Assembly (NCBI GenBank): GCA_021014325.1
Contig: CM037472.1
Location: forward strand, 19,081,063 to 19,145,062
From: Plazaster borealis
Lineage: Eukaryota; Echinodermata; Asteroidea; Forcipulatida; Labidiasteridae
DNA length: 64,000 nucleotides
Direction of reading: 5' to 3'
The position numbers were made by a program, and so were the translations under genes. Shown here in pieces: positions 23,201 to 32,976 of the stretch. Positions within the stretch are counted from its first letter, which is position 1, and the number at the start of each line of letters is the position of its first letter. The notes beneath the pieces were generated by a model. It was not told the DNA's origin and did no database searches. It saw only the letters and a program-made list of their open reading frames with translations.

Positions 23201-23850
23201 TTTCATCATATCAAAAGTTGAAAAAAATTAGACAGTGCAATCTCCATAAAATATAGGATTTTATGTTTTCTTCCATTGAGCTGTGTACAAATCGTGCCTG
23301 CAGGAAGTCCAGGCTTGGTGACTCTTTTGTAAACATGTGATGTCACAGGTCACATCGTCTATACAACTCTCAGCTGATTACAGGTCCTACTTTGACCTCA
23401 GCGAGGGTGCTGTTTGAACTTGTGACGTCATATGCTAGAGGTCTTTTTGGAATTTTCTTACCCAACCAGTGGAATTGCCAAAAAAAATAATGTCCATTGC
23501 TGTACGGCTGTCAACTTATGTATTGATTAGTGTGAATTATTGCTCATATTTTCCCTTCTGATCTACGAGTTTGCACTTTAAATTAGACCCAGTAACTGGG
23601 GCGCTGTACTCTTTTTTCGAAATTTTGACAGTACGACCAATTATGTCAAAATAGACAATAATTACCAGTTCTAAATACGTAAGCCTAGTAATACATTACA
23701 GTAAGTAATAAAGTGCAATACAAAAAATGAGCATAATCTGTACCTGATGGTTACAAGGCTGTTAGCTTTCATTCCAGTCGCTTTTATTGCTACTTGTTGA
23801 TCAATCATTGAGGTAGAAGGTGTGATTGAAAGAACCCTTGATTGAGCCAT
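14102..23850 (-). CDS. BAAT / acyl-CoA thioesterase family gene, seven exons seen, incomplete
   Basis: Exons 23850-23744, 22811-22687, 21684-21427, 20315-20146, 16690-16582, 16010-15868 and 14220-14102. The first four join in consistent phases (2, 1, 1, ending 0). They encode the N-terminal beta-sandwich region ([46 protein letters not shown]) and the start of the hydrolase domain ([29 protein letters not shown]). The later exons give [28 protein letters not shown] with the catalytic-type histidine, and the C-terminal [14 protein letters not shown]. Family members hydrolyse acyl-CoA or conjugate acyl groups to amino acids in peroxisome, cytosol or mitochondria. Not found: the exon with the nucleophile (GxS/CxGG) expected between 20146 and 16690, and the one with the acidic residue between 16582 and 16010. 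Divergent exons, exon loss or pseudogenisation are all possible. BAAT versus ACOT cannot be decided here. Confidence 0.75.
15229..15400 (-). pseudogene. Probable decayed duplicate of the BAAT-like histidine exon
   Basis: On the minus strand reads [20 protein letters not shown], parallel to [13 protein letters not shown] in the exon at 15868-16010. The nucleotide match continues around the CxGGTCAT core. No clear splice sites fit, and a small MITE (15410-15552) abuts its upstream side. It may be a relic from exon duplication or a poorly spliced alternative exon. Confidence 0.45.
15410..15552. mobile_element. 143-bp MITE with GGCTCGATTTCAC inverted ends
   Basis: Starts GGCTCGATTTCAC and ends GTGAAATCGAGCC, a perfect 13-bp inverted repeat; internal arms are partly complementary. 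Confidence 0.78.
15868..16010 (-). CDS. BAAT-like exon with the catalytic-type histidine
   Basis: Encodes [20 protein letters not shown], then [19 protein letters not shown], ending SFG at a GTAAGA donor. The acceptor used is TTACTTGGGACAG with a good branch-point match TACTAAAC upstream. The bases just before it would also read TWDS, which aligns with the family's W-x-S before YA. The exact 5' border is therefore uncertain. Confidence 0.7.
16303..16435 (-). other. Unassigned open stretch, possible foreign or relic exon
   Basis: After an acceptor-like CTGTCACAG the minus strand reads [20 protein letters not shown] and [12 protein letters not shown]. From memory, EVTAG-x-x-L-x-x-G recalls the C-terminal domain of D-serine dehydratase/D-threonine aldolase-like PLP enzymes, but the match is short and I could not confirm it. 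It is not BAAT-like. No donor is evident. Confidence 0.2.
16582..16690 (-). CDS. BAAT-like exon FDGRFIK
   Basis: Acceptor TTGCAG and donor AAG then GTAGGG. Reads [20 protein letters not shown] and ends [10 protein letters not shown] in phase 0. Corresponds to the family segment between the nucleophile elbow and the acidic residue. Confidence 0.65.
16757..17341. mobile_element. About 585-bp foldback element
   Basis: ATATTGAGTTGAGCGTCTCATT at the left and AATGAGACATTTCAACTCAATAT (within 20 bp of the right end) are complementary; GGGCGCCA and TGGCGCCC also pair. Lies next to exon 16582-16690, where the missing nucleophile exon would be expected upstream. Confidence 0.7.
17623..18008. mobile_element. 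Two head-to-tail copies of MITE family 4
   Basis: Copy one 17623-17811, copy two 17811-18008. Termini are of the type GGGCCCAATTTCATAGAGCTG and CAGCTCTATGAAATTGGGCC; internal AAGCATAACTTTG and GCTGAGCAGAAA. Related copies: 20664-20856, 33568-34134 and a diverged one at 35629-35792. Confidence 0.78.
19272..19478. mobile_element. 191-bp hAT-type MITE with perfect 8-bp target duplication
   Basis: Element 19280-19470 begins CAGTGGTGCAACCAG and ends CTGGTTATACGCCGCTG. It is flanked by identical CCAATAGC at 19272-19279 and 19471-19478. G-rich and C-rich subterminal arms. Lies in the BAAT-like gene's large intron. Confidence 0.85.
19645..20051. mobile_element. 407-bp MITE with AGGCCTTTTCACAC ends
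   Basis: Perfect 14-bp terminal inverted repeat (AGGCCTTTTCACAC and GTGTGAAAAGGCCT). Internal GTGTTGAC and AACACG motifs repeat in both orientations, so most of the element can fold on itself. Confidence 0.82.
20146..20315 (-). CDS. BAAT-like exon 4
   Basis: Acceptor CTTTTATCAG, donor AGG then GTAGGG, phase 1 in and 0 out. Encodes [20 protein letters not shown] through [11 protein letters not shown] and EAEYFR, the family's oxyanion-region block. Confidence 0.82.
20664..20856. mobile_element. MITE family 4, complete copy
   Basis: GGGCCCAATTTCATAGAGCTG to CTATGAAATTGGACCC, with TAAGCA and TGCTTA dyads. Confidence 0.82.
21255..21415 (-). repeat. Interspersed repeat family 5, copy 1
   Basis: TAAATGGAAAAACAGTTTTAAA, CGTAACATTTTACTCT and CACGGACACCAATCAA match, with substitutions, 39440-39600. 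It abuts the donor side of BAAT-like exon 3. Confidence 0.65.
21427..21684 (-). CDS. BAAT-like exon 3
   Basis: Acceptor GATCTCATCTCAG, donor AAAG then GTCAGT; 86 codons, phase 1 to 1. Contains [14 protein letters not shown], the segment linking the N-terminal domain, and [11 protein letters not shown] before the hydrolase domain. Confidence 0.84.
21719..22000 (+). mobile_element. tRNA-derived SINE, copy 1
   Basis: tRNA-like head with A box (TTCGCGTAGTGG, 21729-21740) and B box (GGTTCGAATCC, 21774-21784) spaced as in a tRNA. A unique body follows, ending in an (AAATG)n tail. The acceptor stem is not conserved, so this is not a functional tRNA gene. An inverted relative lies at 31250-31505. 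Confidence 0.82.
22687..22811 (-). CDS. BAAT-like exon 2
   Basis: Acceptor TTTACTCCAAG, donor AACG then GTAAGA; phase 2 in, 1 out. Encodes [20 protein letters not shown], then [20 protein letters not shown], matching the family's beta-sandwich strand with a SxAxYxAD/N pattern. Confidence 0.82.
23165..23425. repeat. Interspersed repeat family 6, copy 1
   Basis: ATGTGCCCCCTTTC, TCTTCCATTGAGCTGTG and GTCACAGGTCACATC recur inverted at 48080-48275. Confidence 0.65.
23744..23850 (-). CDS. BAAT-like exon 1
   Basis: Starts [20 protein letters not shown] and continues to LVTI plus a split arginine codon at the GTACAG donor. Two in-frame ATGs 30 and 33 nt upstream (MMASSGRHLNK) are possible starts. 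I chose 23850 because the family aligns from about this residue; the extension could be a targeting peptide. Confidence 0.75.
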
Positions 23851-23906
23851 CTTGTTCAGGTGCCGTCCACTACTAGCCATCATCGCCTCGCTGCTCGCCG
23901 TCTGGG

Positions 23907-24060
23907 TTTAGGTGGCAGGAGATTCTGTCCCCCCATACGGCAAACTGTGCACAAACTTATTTTGATAGCGCCCTCTTTTGAATCATCCTCCTCCAGCCCA
24001 TGTTAATTTCCCGTATGGGGACAGAATCTCCGGGGGGACAGATTTCCCTAGGACACCGGC
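23907..24060. repeat. Foldback repeat family 7, copy 1, just upstream of the BAAT-like start
   Basis: AGATTCTGTCCCCCCATACGG pairs with CCGTATGGGGACAGAATCT. The same unit with AGCGCCCTCTTTTGAATC in the middle occurs at 39180-39350. Here it occupies the promoter-proximal region of the minus-strand gene. Confidence 0.75.
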
Positions 24061-24239
24061 AACAGACCCGTTCGTTAAAAAATTGCGGGTTACACACACT
24101 CAGTAACAACAGCATACCTTGGTTCCTCGACAAAAGAAGCTGCTGAATTATCTTCTTGCCTTTATAAACCACAGTTGAACCATGGAGGAAGGAAACACTA
24201 TAGAGTCCTTTCTCTATGGTTGATGAACACATGATATTG

Positions 24240-26910
24240 ATATGTATGATGCATGATATGTACCGATAATTCTACCTCCATGCTTTTACCGAACAAGTCA
24301 ACTGCAGCTGGGTCTTTCCGAATGGCCTTTACTGTGCAGGGACCCCAGGCCTGGCTGCATGCCGGGGGCAAGGTTCACACAACTCTATGGCGGCTAGAGG
24401 TGCACCACACTAAATAGGCCCAAATCAGTTACTTTTGAATGACGTTTTTGGGGTCATGCAATTAATAGATTGTGTAATTATAACAATTTACCAGAACCTG
24501 GGGTTCTGTGCTTCAACTTCTGATGAGATTTGATAAATTTAGGCTTTAAAGTTGGTCCTAGTTGGGAATTGGAGGAGTGCCTCATGAAAACTGGCAGCAA
24601 GTCGGTTTGGGAAAAAACCACATTTTCGGGGGTATTTTTTTCTGGGGTAATTAGGAAAAGATTCCAAACGGCTGACCTGCCAAAAATTGAAAAGAAATCT
24701 GAAGTTTAGTTTTTTGAAAATATATTTGATTGGTTTTAAAGAGGCTGAGAGACTTTAAAATATTTGTTGAGTATTGTTAAATAGTTAGCATTTAGCATTG
24801 GTTGCTATGGGAGTTTATTTAGTGTAATGCACCCCTAGGTTCACCACGTGAACTACAGAAGCGCCCACACACGGTTCAAAATCAAATTTTAACAGCAGTC
24901 AATTGCGCTCCAAAGCATATTAATATATTAATAGCACCAGAGGAAAGTGAAAGAGCTCAAGATTTACGGTTGGTTTTCCCACCCGGGACCACCCCATCCC
25001 CAGTTCTGCCTTTCTTCACTCGCCACCACCTGCCCAACTTAAGCTGGAGTATGGGCCGCGGTACACAACGGCTTCGTTTGGGCTATCTCACGTCAGCCTA
25101 CTATTGGAATATCCACAACGTAAACCATGGTGCACAATTACTTTTTGGCGATGTTTTTTTTTGAGAAACCAATGAATTAAGTCAACATTCCGATGGCATT
25201 TAAACTGTATGTTAGCTCACACCAAAAAAACATGCCAATCAGAAAGCATAATTAAATAAGTATGCAATTATACAATTATATGGTTACATATAATCATATA
25301 ATTATGTAATTATATATATACATGTATAATATACTATTATAAAATTTATATAATTCATTAATTATATAATAACACAATTATATAATATATCATATAAAAT
25401 CCTGTTGTAGTGTATGCTGCCAAATAGCGCTGATGTTTCAAAGTATGTGAATGGAATGTGAAAGTATGCACACTATGCACAAAGAGTTTGGGATGTTGGA
25501 TTGCAGTTCCTACTCCCATCCTCGGAACTTCCTCTCTTCTTCAATCGCCAACTCCCCCCCCCCCTTTTCTATTTTTAGTTTAATTTGTTTATGGTTGGGG
25601 AGGAAGGTTCAATCCCCCCCAATCGCTTAGCAACTGAGTGGCTGGGGGTAACCGTGTTCATTGTAGGGGGGCTATCAGATGCCAAATAGAAAATACTTGG
25701 GCCTCTATTTTTTGTATACCTTTGCTTTATTCCAAAGTTGTACCTAGTGGTAATACAATATTTAATATTATAATTTACCAAAATGATATTACACCATACA
25801 TCTAAACTTTACCTTTAAGTAATTATTGTACTTGTAGTTTGTGAGGTAAAGAAAAATCATTCAGCTTTTACTTCTTGTTGAAGAAAAAAAACTTGGCCTA
25901 ATAATAGTATGGCTCTGCTTACCGCCGAATTCTGCACTTGTGATCATCATTCTTCGCTAACAAGGCCAAGTGCCAAATTTCTGCACTTGCTGTGTAAACG
26001 AAGAATGCCTAGTAAAGTGGAGTACGCACGCACAAAAGCAAACATTCCCTGCTAACCTGTGAAATACACTTGAGGTAAGCGTGGAATTCCCTGCTTCCAC
26101 AAACACCAATTCTTTGCTTACAGTAAGCAGAGCCATGAAATTGTGCCTTGTTCTTGTGAGTCTCGATTGATTGTGAATCCTACATTGCCACTGCCACCTC
26201 TTTCAGTGTTTCGATAAAAAACAAGATTTTCCTCAAACCTTTTAAAGACAAAAATATAGATAAACACATGCAAAGCAGGAGCTATTTATAACCAATTAGA
26301 GCAATAAACAATTGTAATAAATATAACCCATACACCCTAACTGTATAAAATGACTTCAATATAAAGGCTTATACCCAACTAGAAATTAGTGCCACATTAG
26401 GGAATTTTTTTAAATGTGACCTGCTAACCGATTGATCAATGAAGTATCATTCCTTCAAGTATCTCTCAAGAGCCTAGTACCATTTGCAGTAATTATTTTC
26501 TAAATAAACACGAATTTATACTCTGGATAGAAATATAAGTGGAAAAAAAACCAGAAATTCAAAGAAATAACTAATCCGACTATTACAATAAAACAGCTGA
26601 CAAAAACCTCACCAGTAAAAATGTTGTTAAAATAGTAGATCACACCTTGTCGAAAATGACCTATATTTATATTTGAGTATGATTTATGCACAAGTTATAA
26701 TATTCTATGATAAGACAGTTTCAAAAACAATTTTTTTTTTAAAGTCCAGAGAATTTTAAAAAGTTTTATTCATCGGAACAATAAGTACCAGTACCAATAG
26801 TATAATACCAGTCATTTCTTTGTCTCATAATTACCAGGAGTACAATCTTTATAATGATATATAACCATCACAACTGTCAAAGTTCAAATCAGAAATAAAG
26901 TCTAGCCAGC
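24240..26910. other. Intergenic, repeats and AT-rich DNA
   Basis: No exon supported. Contains a long near-pure AT stretch (25240-25400) with many ATATAATTAT dyads and a small MITE at 25908-26136. Confidence 0.45.
25908..26136. mobile_element. 229-bp MITE with ATGGCTCTGCTTAC ends
   Basis: Begins ATGGCTCTGCTTAC and ends GTAAGCAGAGCCAT, a perfect 14-bp inverted repeat; internal CACTTG and AAGTG dyads. Confidence 0.75.
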
Positions 26911-26917
26911 ACACAAT

Positions 26918-27470
26918 TTGTTGGTTCTCTCCTGTGCTAAGAGGGTTTTTCTCCCAAGGATCCTCCAGTTTTCCTCCCTCTGGAAATATCAAACACTTTC
27001 AATCTCTGGTACCGTGTTTACACTCAATCCAGAAAGGTGGATTGAGTTCCGGCATTTTTATCACGACCACAGATCAAGATCTGGTGTAGCGTTTACACCA
27101 GTGCCTGATCCAGCTCTGATCCCACTTTTGATCTGGACCAGATACCAAGCAACATAGATACACACACAGCTGTCTTAAAAAAACACAAGCAAAAAGCCCT
27201 CCATTCCTCGCAAAACCAGAAATTACCGTATTGAATTGCGGTGTCTGATCCTCCTTTGCGTTTACACTTGTTTCTGGAATCCACTTTGCTGGATCTGATC
27301 CACCAATTGCCGGATTCAACCCTCCTCGAAAGGTGGATTAAAATTGCCAGATCTGGATCTAGTCTAAACGGGTTCTGGCTTTGCTCCATGGTCTATATGG
27401 GTCGATGTGGCTGGCTGCCAAAAGGCATCTTTACATGCCTACGGTTTGACCGCATGGTGACTGATCTATG
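26918..27470 (+). mobile_element. SINE family 2 body split by a nested MITE
   Basis: 26918-27008 and 27376-27470 together match the body of the SINE at 31609-31882 (TTTTCTCC, CACTTTCAAT, then GGTCTATATGGGTCGATGTG). The intervening 27009-27375 starts ACCGTGTTTACACT and ends AGTCTAAACGGGTT. It carries paired GATCTGGATC-type arms, so a separate element inserted into an older SINE. Confidence 0.65.
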
Positions 27471-27539
27471 TTCCAACACCCCTATGTTCCGGTAACCCTA
27501 TATGTTCTGATAACCCCTCGTCATGATCTACACGCTAGG

Positions 27540-27590
27540 GTTGGAATTAAGGTTAAGGTTTAGGGTTAGGGTTAGAATTAGGAAAATACA
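27540..27590 (+). repeat. Short telomere-like tract
   Basis: AGGTTTAGGGTTAGGGTTAG with degenerate flanks (GGAATTAAGGTTAAGG), i.e. about three TTAGGG units. The surrounding GTTCCGGTAACCC and GGGGTATCGGAAC motifs are roughly inverted. Confidence 0.6.
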
Positions 27591-27619
27591 TTAGGGGTAT
27601 CGGAACATAGGTGTGTAAC

Positions 27620-29951
27620 CGACCACATTGTAGCAATTAAACTCCTCAGCTACGAGATGATTACCCTCCCGAATAATTATTATATAATTACCATTACACA
27701 TAAAGCAGTTTCACTATTTGCAATATTGTCACCCAAGTGAAAAGATATGAAAACATTCAAAACAATAAATTAAGTTAAATAAAATCGATTACATAATTCT
27801 GTGCTATCATCACCTAAAACTTTATCATTTCTATGAGTATCTCACATAACACTTTGACACAATTATCACAACAAAATAAATAAATACCATAGAACATTTC
27901 TTTAGTTTTAGTAGTTACTGTTTAAGATATAGCACAACTTTTGTTAAGAAACTATATAGTACATCAATAAATAGCTGTAACTTTTATCACAATTTCATAA
28001 ATGTTTGGTTGTACAGAAGATGATGGCCATATGACCAATATCTAAAATGCACGATGCTATTATGCACTGAATATACGTCACTGTAACAAAAACCTGCATC
28101 AAGGGACAACTGTACAGAAGAGCACTGAAAATGAGAATAAGACGTTTGAGTTTGGACGGTTAAATTGCAACAAGCTTTTTTGATCTCTTAAGACTTGACT
28201 TGATAAAATACTGGTATGGCTAAAGGGCATGCCAGTACTTAAAAATGGTAGCCAATCACATCACCTGTATTACATGACACATGAACAACCTGATCAAGTA
28301 ATGGATTGATCTGCTGTAAGACCTTTCCGGATTGGCCAAATGTTCACAAACTCAATACTGCATGTACAGGTTTTATGACATAGGACAAAAATAACAGCGA
28401 TGCTGTTGAAACCCCTCAGCCCTGAATACATTCTTGCTAACCAAAGATATCACCAAATCATGTTCCTACACCCTATAGCACTGTTACCTTGACATTTGAT
28501 CTGTTGACTTAACTCACCACCTTTGAACTTTTCTCCCAAAAACAATCCCAACTTTCCTTTCCCCACCAAAGGTTACAAGTCCAAATGTCACTTTTAACTG
28601 GAGTTACAGTCCGGAAACCATTTACATATAACTCACCACTGTGACCTTGACCTTTTGACCTTTTCACCCCAAAAAACAAACCCAACTTTTCTTTCCCCAA
28701 GGGCAACCCCCTCCTAAGTAACAAGTCCACTCCGAACTAAAGTAAAGGTCCGGAAACGAAAGCCGGACGGACAGATGCCAAAGGCAATGACAATACCCCT
28801 TCAGCCTGAAGTCAAAAACGCCTCTCAGTGCATCTTCAGTGTGTGATGTTGAATATCAAAAGAACAATATTTACCTGTACAGCACATTGAGTAATAAATG
28901 CAATGAGCTGTGTGAATAAAAGTTGTCTTAAACTAATGACTTTTGTTACAATCGGCAACTGTGTAAAACCACAGCAGAACTTAATAACTCAACTTTCATC
29001 ATCCCGCTTCTCTCCTCCCATGTTAATGTGTAAAACAGAATTGAGAATGCCAGGCATCAATAGCAAAGTCAGGTCCTGTTCAATTGATTATTTAACAATG
29101 ATGGCCACAAGTTTTCACCTCAGATAAAATACACCTTCATCACAGTTTCATCATGGCATGCAAATAAAACAACGACTGCATGCATAACAAAAAGGTTGTT
29201 TCCTGATTGAATATCAGTGATAGGAACACTGCAAGAGAAACTCAAATCAACGTCTACTTAAATTTGAGGTTCCTCTAGTAAAGATTAGCAATATCAACAT
29301 GCTAGTTCATACGCCACTCAATAAAGATTCCCATCTGGTTAAGGTCTGCCCGAACTGATCAGCTCAAATTGCCATTAGTATGCCTGTCTCGCTACCATGG
29401 CAGGTGTCATATTGATCTCGCTGTTCACTAACCCCTGGAAGGGAAGCACTGACAAACAACGCTGATTGGCGCGCACGCTTGTAGGCGCTTAGTACGTGTG
29501 TGTCAAAATGCAAGTATTTAAACACATTCCCACCTAAGTAAATCAAATTTTACACGATCACCCGAAACTGTACACAGTATAACATGTAACAAGACCAAAG
29601 AAGAATAAGAGGGGACCAGTTGCTCTATGACTTGATGTCTCTTTTGGGGGCTACCATGTTTGAGCGGGCGGGTGCATTGAGTGGATCAACCACAAGCCTA
29701 ATTAAACTGTGCCATATATTAGCGAATTACACAACTCCAAGCGTTATACATGAGCAAACAGCAAAGATGGCACAGCGAGATCGATCACCCATGAGAATGA
29801 GGTTGGAATGTCTACTTCCTTACAAATACCTGTGATAGAAATGAGGCTGATTTGGGGAAAATAGGCAGGCCCCTCTTTATATCATCACTACTAACATGTA
29901 GGAATACAGGGAGCCATACAAACATGGCTGCAGTGTTCTGTACTAACCGGC
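27620..29951. other. Downstream region of UNC79, no other gene seen
   Basis: Probable UNC79 3' untranslated or intergenic DNA. Includes a two-unit tandem (28512-28625 and 28631-28757) beginning AACTCACCAC and ending GTCCGGAAAC. Remaining open stretches look random. Confidence 0.4.
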
Positions 29952-30134
29952 TCAGACGGTATAGAATTGAGCAGCGGCCGAAGACTGAATCTCAATCTGG
30001 CCCATCTTGAACTGAAGTCTCTTCAACCACTTCAGGAGCACCGAAGAATGATACGACGTCACCTCCCCTTTGGTCAGACTTGGTGGAGCCCAATTTTCAC
30101 AGTTCTGTAGGCGTACCTGCAGACTTCCTGGGAG
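29952..30134 (-). CDS. UNC79 last exon
   Basis: Acceptor TTTCTAATGTTTAG; 60 codons and TGA. Ends KRLQFKMGQIEIQSSAAAQF then YTV, the most conserved block of the gene. Confidence 0.86.
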   Translation of the reverse strand, partial: LPGSLQVRLQNCENWAPPSLTKGEVTSYHSSVLLKWLKRLQFKMGQIEIQSSAAAQFYTV

Positions 30135-32443
30135 CTAAACATTAGAAACAGGGGGGAATTAAACGCAGTGCAACAAAATGAAAGTACATTTTACTTTTTA
30201 CACTCCATTTGCAAACTAAATGCTTTAAAATCCTATTTCTGTGTATTAATTCATATCTTGCATGCTGGATCGGGTCATCTGGACCAAGATCATTGGGCAG
30301 GCTCGAGTTGCTATATGGCCTCCACTTGATTGATTGAGTTTTCAAATTCTGTGATGTCTCTTTATGTGAGATGGGTTAACCTAAGTGAAGGAATTTCTTC
30401 TACAAAGCAACCTTATTCAGATCCAATTCAAGAAAATACAAAAAGTATTGACAATGGGGTAATCAACAATAAAACTTAAAAAAACACTTATAATAAAAGT
30501 TCAAAGCAATAGACTGTACAAGTCTTGTGCCCTTTAAAAAAGTAATTTTGGAAAAACTTGGATTCCTACGCTTTATCAAGAGAAGGAAACAAATGACGCA
30601 GTTTAACTGGCCCCAACATTCAAATACACACGTAACTTGCAAAGTCTAATGTCTAACTCTTGCACATTTTCATAACTTTGACAAAACACATAAAGTTGTT
30701 AATTAGGAATTTTCTTAAAGTGTAATCACTACTGATTTATTACCAAGTATATCCTGAAATGGTGCCTGCCCTCTTGTTGTTAGTAATCCTTAATAATAGT
30801 CATTAATAATAATAATGATAACTAGTTTTTATATAGCACTTTATCTTTGGGCGTCTCAAAGCGCTTAACGTCATTTATTTCCAGACAGGTTTTTTTGAAG
30901 TTTTTGATTTATGAGACCCATTTATGTAGCCTTACGTCACACTGAATATATGAACAGGATAGGGTTTGTTGCATAGCAGTTATAAGCTCACCTTAGATGG
31001 ATAACTGAAAAGAATTGAAGTCCACATTGGAAATAGCTGCATGAAAGAAACAACAAAAACAAATCCACAAATTCATTTTACATAATGTCCTTCCTAAATT
31101 GATTTGTCACTGAGATGTGACCAAATTCTGGACTCAGTAAATTGTTGTGAAAACTTGGTTTTGATTAAAAAATGACAAATTTCAGATGTTGATCTTGAGA
31201 GAAATACATTATAGATAGATATGTCTTTTTTTATTAAATAATTCTGGTTTTGAAGTCAAGGATTTTAAGAAAGCGAACTTAATCACTGTACTAGCCAAGA
31301 ACCTCATGGAGAGAATTAGAAGACAAGGAAGGAAGTTTCAGTTTTAGATGTGTGAGGAAAACCCAGAGAATTATTCCAAGGGAAAACCCATGCAATCAGG
31401 TAGGGACTGAAAACCCAATCCACATAGTGCCCCCGGTGGGATTCAAACCGGGGTCCTAGAGGTGGAAGGCGAGGAAATATACCACTACGCTAACCTGACC
31501 GCCCTAGATAGATAGGTAGATAGATAAAAACTATATTATTCCACACTGGGAAAATGTTAACTGGCCATGATTGTAATAATAATAATTTGTGAGGCTAATC
31601 ATCATTACTTGCAGCTGAGAAGCTGAATTGCGAAGGACACGGCTACAACGTCTTCGAGCCGCAGGCATGCAATGGAGCCTTTAGCAGCCAGCCACATCAA
31701 CCCATATATGACCACAGAGCATAGCCTGACATTGAAAGTGTTTTGAAAAACCGGAGGGCCTGGAGAAAACCCCTCGAGGCATAGGAGATAACCAACGCAC
31801 AACTCTATTCACATATGGCCTCAGCCAGGAATCGAACCAGAGCCACAGTGGTGAGAGGCGAGCGCTTTACACACAAGCCACCATTAATTGATTATACCTT
31901 GGTCAGGACGGATGAGTTACATTCCTGAAGTGCTTCCATCAGACTCAAGAAGTGGAGATTCACCATATCAGCAAGCTAGGAACATAAACATTGGTAATGC
32001 ATCAACGGACGGTTATTGACTGAAAGTACTATCATAATTTCAGCAAGTCTTCAAGATATTTGGGTGTGTTGAGAAAAGCATAGTAATGCACAACTGACAA
32101 TTTGTAAGATCCCCCTGGTTGTATGGCAAGATATCCTAAATTAGAGTGGATAACCTGCCGTCTCACTATTTAATAGATTTTAACAGCAGTGCAATAAACA
32201 CAACATTTAGGGCCGGAAATCCATGTGTACGTCATTGTCTGTGGGTGTTTTCTGAAAAACCTTTTATTTCTCTAGTACTATTTTGTATGTGTTGATACTG
32301 ACCACTTTAGAATGAGAGAGCAGTTGGAGCACACCAGGTGTGACCCGACACCAGAAGTCCATAACGCTCATCATGGCCGCAGTATGCTGGTCACTCTGAG
32401 GAGTGTTAATAGATGCCATCTGCTCGCAGTACATTGTCCATAG
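29952..32443 (-). CDS. UNC79, C-terminal four exons (partial gene)
   Basis: Exons 32443-32303, 31975-31898, 31036-30992 and 30134-29952, all phase 0, give a continuous 148-residue C-terminus. Landmarks are FWCRVTPGVLQLLSHSKV, LHFLSLMEALQECNSS, LFPMW, LQVRLQN and the terminal LQFKMGQIEIQSS...QFY. These match, from memory, the conserved end of vertebrate UNC79 (RVTPGILQLM, LMEALQECNS, QFKMAQVEIQSS, QFYPL). UNC79 is a very large helical scaffold that with UNC80 binds the NALCN sodium-leak channel and supports resting excitability of neurons. The family is about 2,600 residues, so over 90 percent of the protein is missing. The coding order heads straight into the gap at 32977-33476, and I found no further exons to its right. 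Confidence 0.86.
30992..31036 (-). CDS. UNC79 45-nt exon
   Basis: Encodes LFPMWTSILFSYPSK between acceptor TTTCTTTCATGCAG and donor AAG then GTGAGC. Aligns with KLIPMWLPMIQ of vertebrate UNC79. Confidence 0.82.
31250..31505 (-). mobile_element. tRNA-derived SINE family 1, inverted copy
   Basis: On the minus strand: A box region GGTTAGCGTAGTGG and B box GGTTTGAATCC, then the same body and CTTGACTTC-type end as 21719-22000. Located in an UNC79 intron. Confidence 0.8.
31609..31882 (-). mobile_element. tRNA-derived SINE family 2, full copy
   Basis: Minus-strand head has an A-box-like GTGTAAAGCGCTCGCC and B box GGTTCGATTCC (31828-31838). The body ends CGCAATTCAGCTTCTCAGCTG. Its head starts about 15 bp after the splice donor of the UNC79 exon at 31898. 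Confidence 0.78.
31898..31975 (-). CDS. UNC79 78-nt exon
   Basis: Acceptor TATGTTCCTAG, donor AAG then GTATAA. Encodes LADMVNLHFLSLMEALQECN then SSVLTK. Confidence 0.85.
32303..32443 (-). CDS. UNC79 141-nt exon
   Basis: Acceptor CCATTTCATATCTCAG, donor GTG then GTCAGT. Encodes LWTMYCEQMASINTPQSDQH, then TAAMMSVMDFWCRVTPGVLQ and LLSHSKV. The WTxY start and RVTPG core match the family. Confidence 0.83.
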
Positions 32444-32976
32444 CTGAGATATGAAATGGTCGGTGTAAAGCATTTCAATTGATAACTAGACAAGGTCCAG
32501 GATTAGATTGGCCTGTTAATGTCTTGGACCAAGACTAGTCAGCACTTTTGCTGCAGAGTCGCTGTACTTCAAAAAACATATGAGGTTCCATGTTCCATTA
32601 CAATGACTATTAAAGGTATTACACAGGATTGGTAAGGATAAAAACCATCATTGTTTAATTTTAGTCTGAAAGCTTTTTTTTATGAAGCTCATACTAGAAC
32701 AATTTTTTCTGTGAAATATTTCTCTCTGAAATGAAGTCATATTCAAGCACCAGCTGATATCAGTTGTTACAACCAAAATTAAGGACAATGTTTTTACATG
32801 CTGAAAATTGTGCGTGGCTTTTCACTATTTTCTCCTGACTCACACAATGGATTAAGCCCAAATTTACACAGGTTTGTTCATGTATATGGTTGATCAAACA
32901 AAACATGAACACTGTCTGCAACTATTTTGTTAGCTATACCAATCCTGTATAATGGACGAAGATTGCAACAATAATA

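Noticed and set aside
24115..24232. Minus-strand exon MCSSTIEKGLYSVSF upstream of the BAAT-like gene
   Set aside because: It has a GTATGC donor but its phase cannot join the next acceptor in frame with BAAT-like exon 1, and no family is recognisable.
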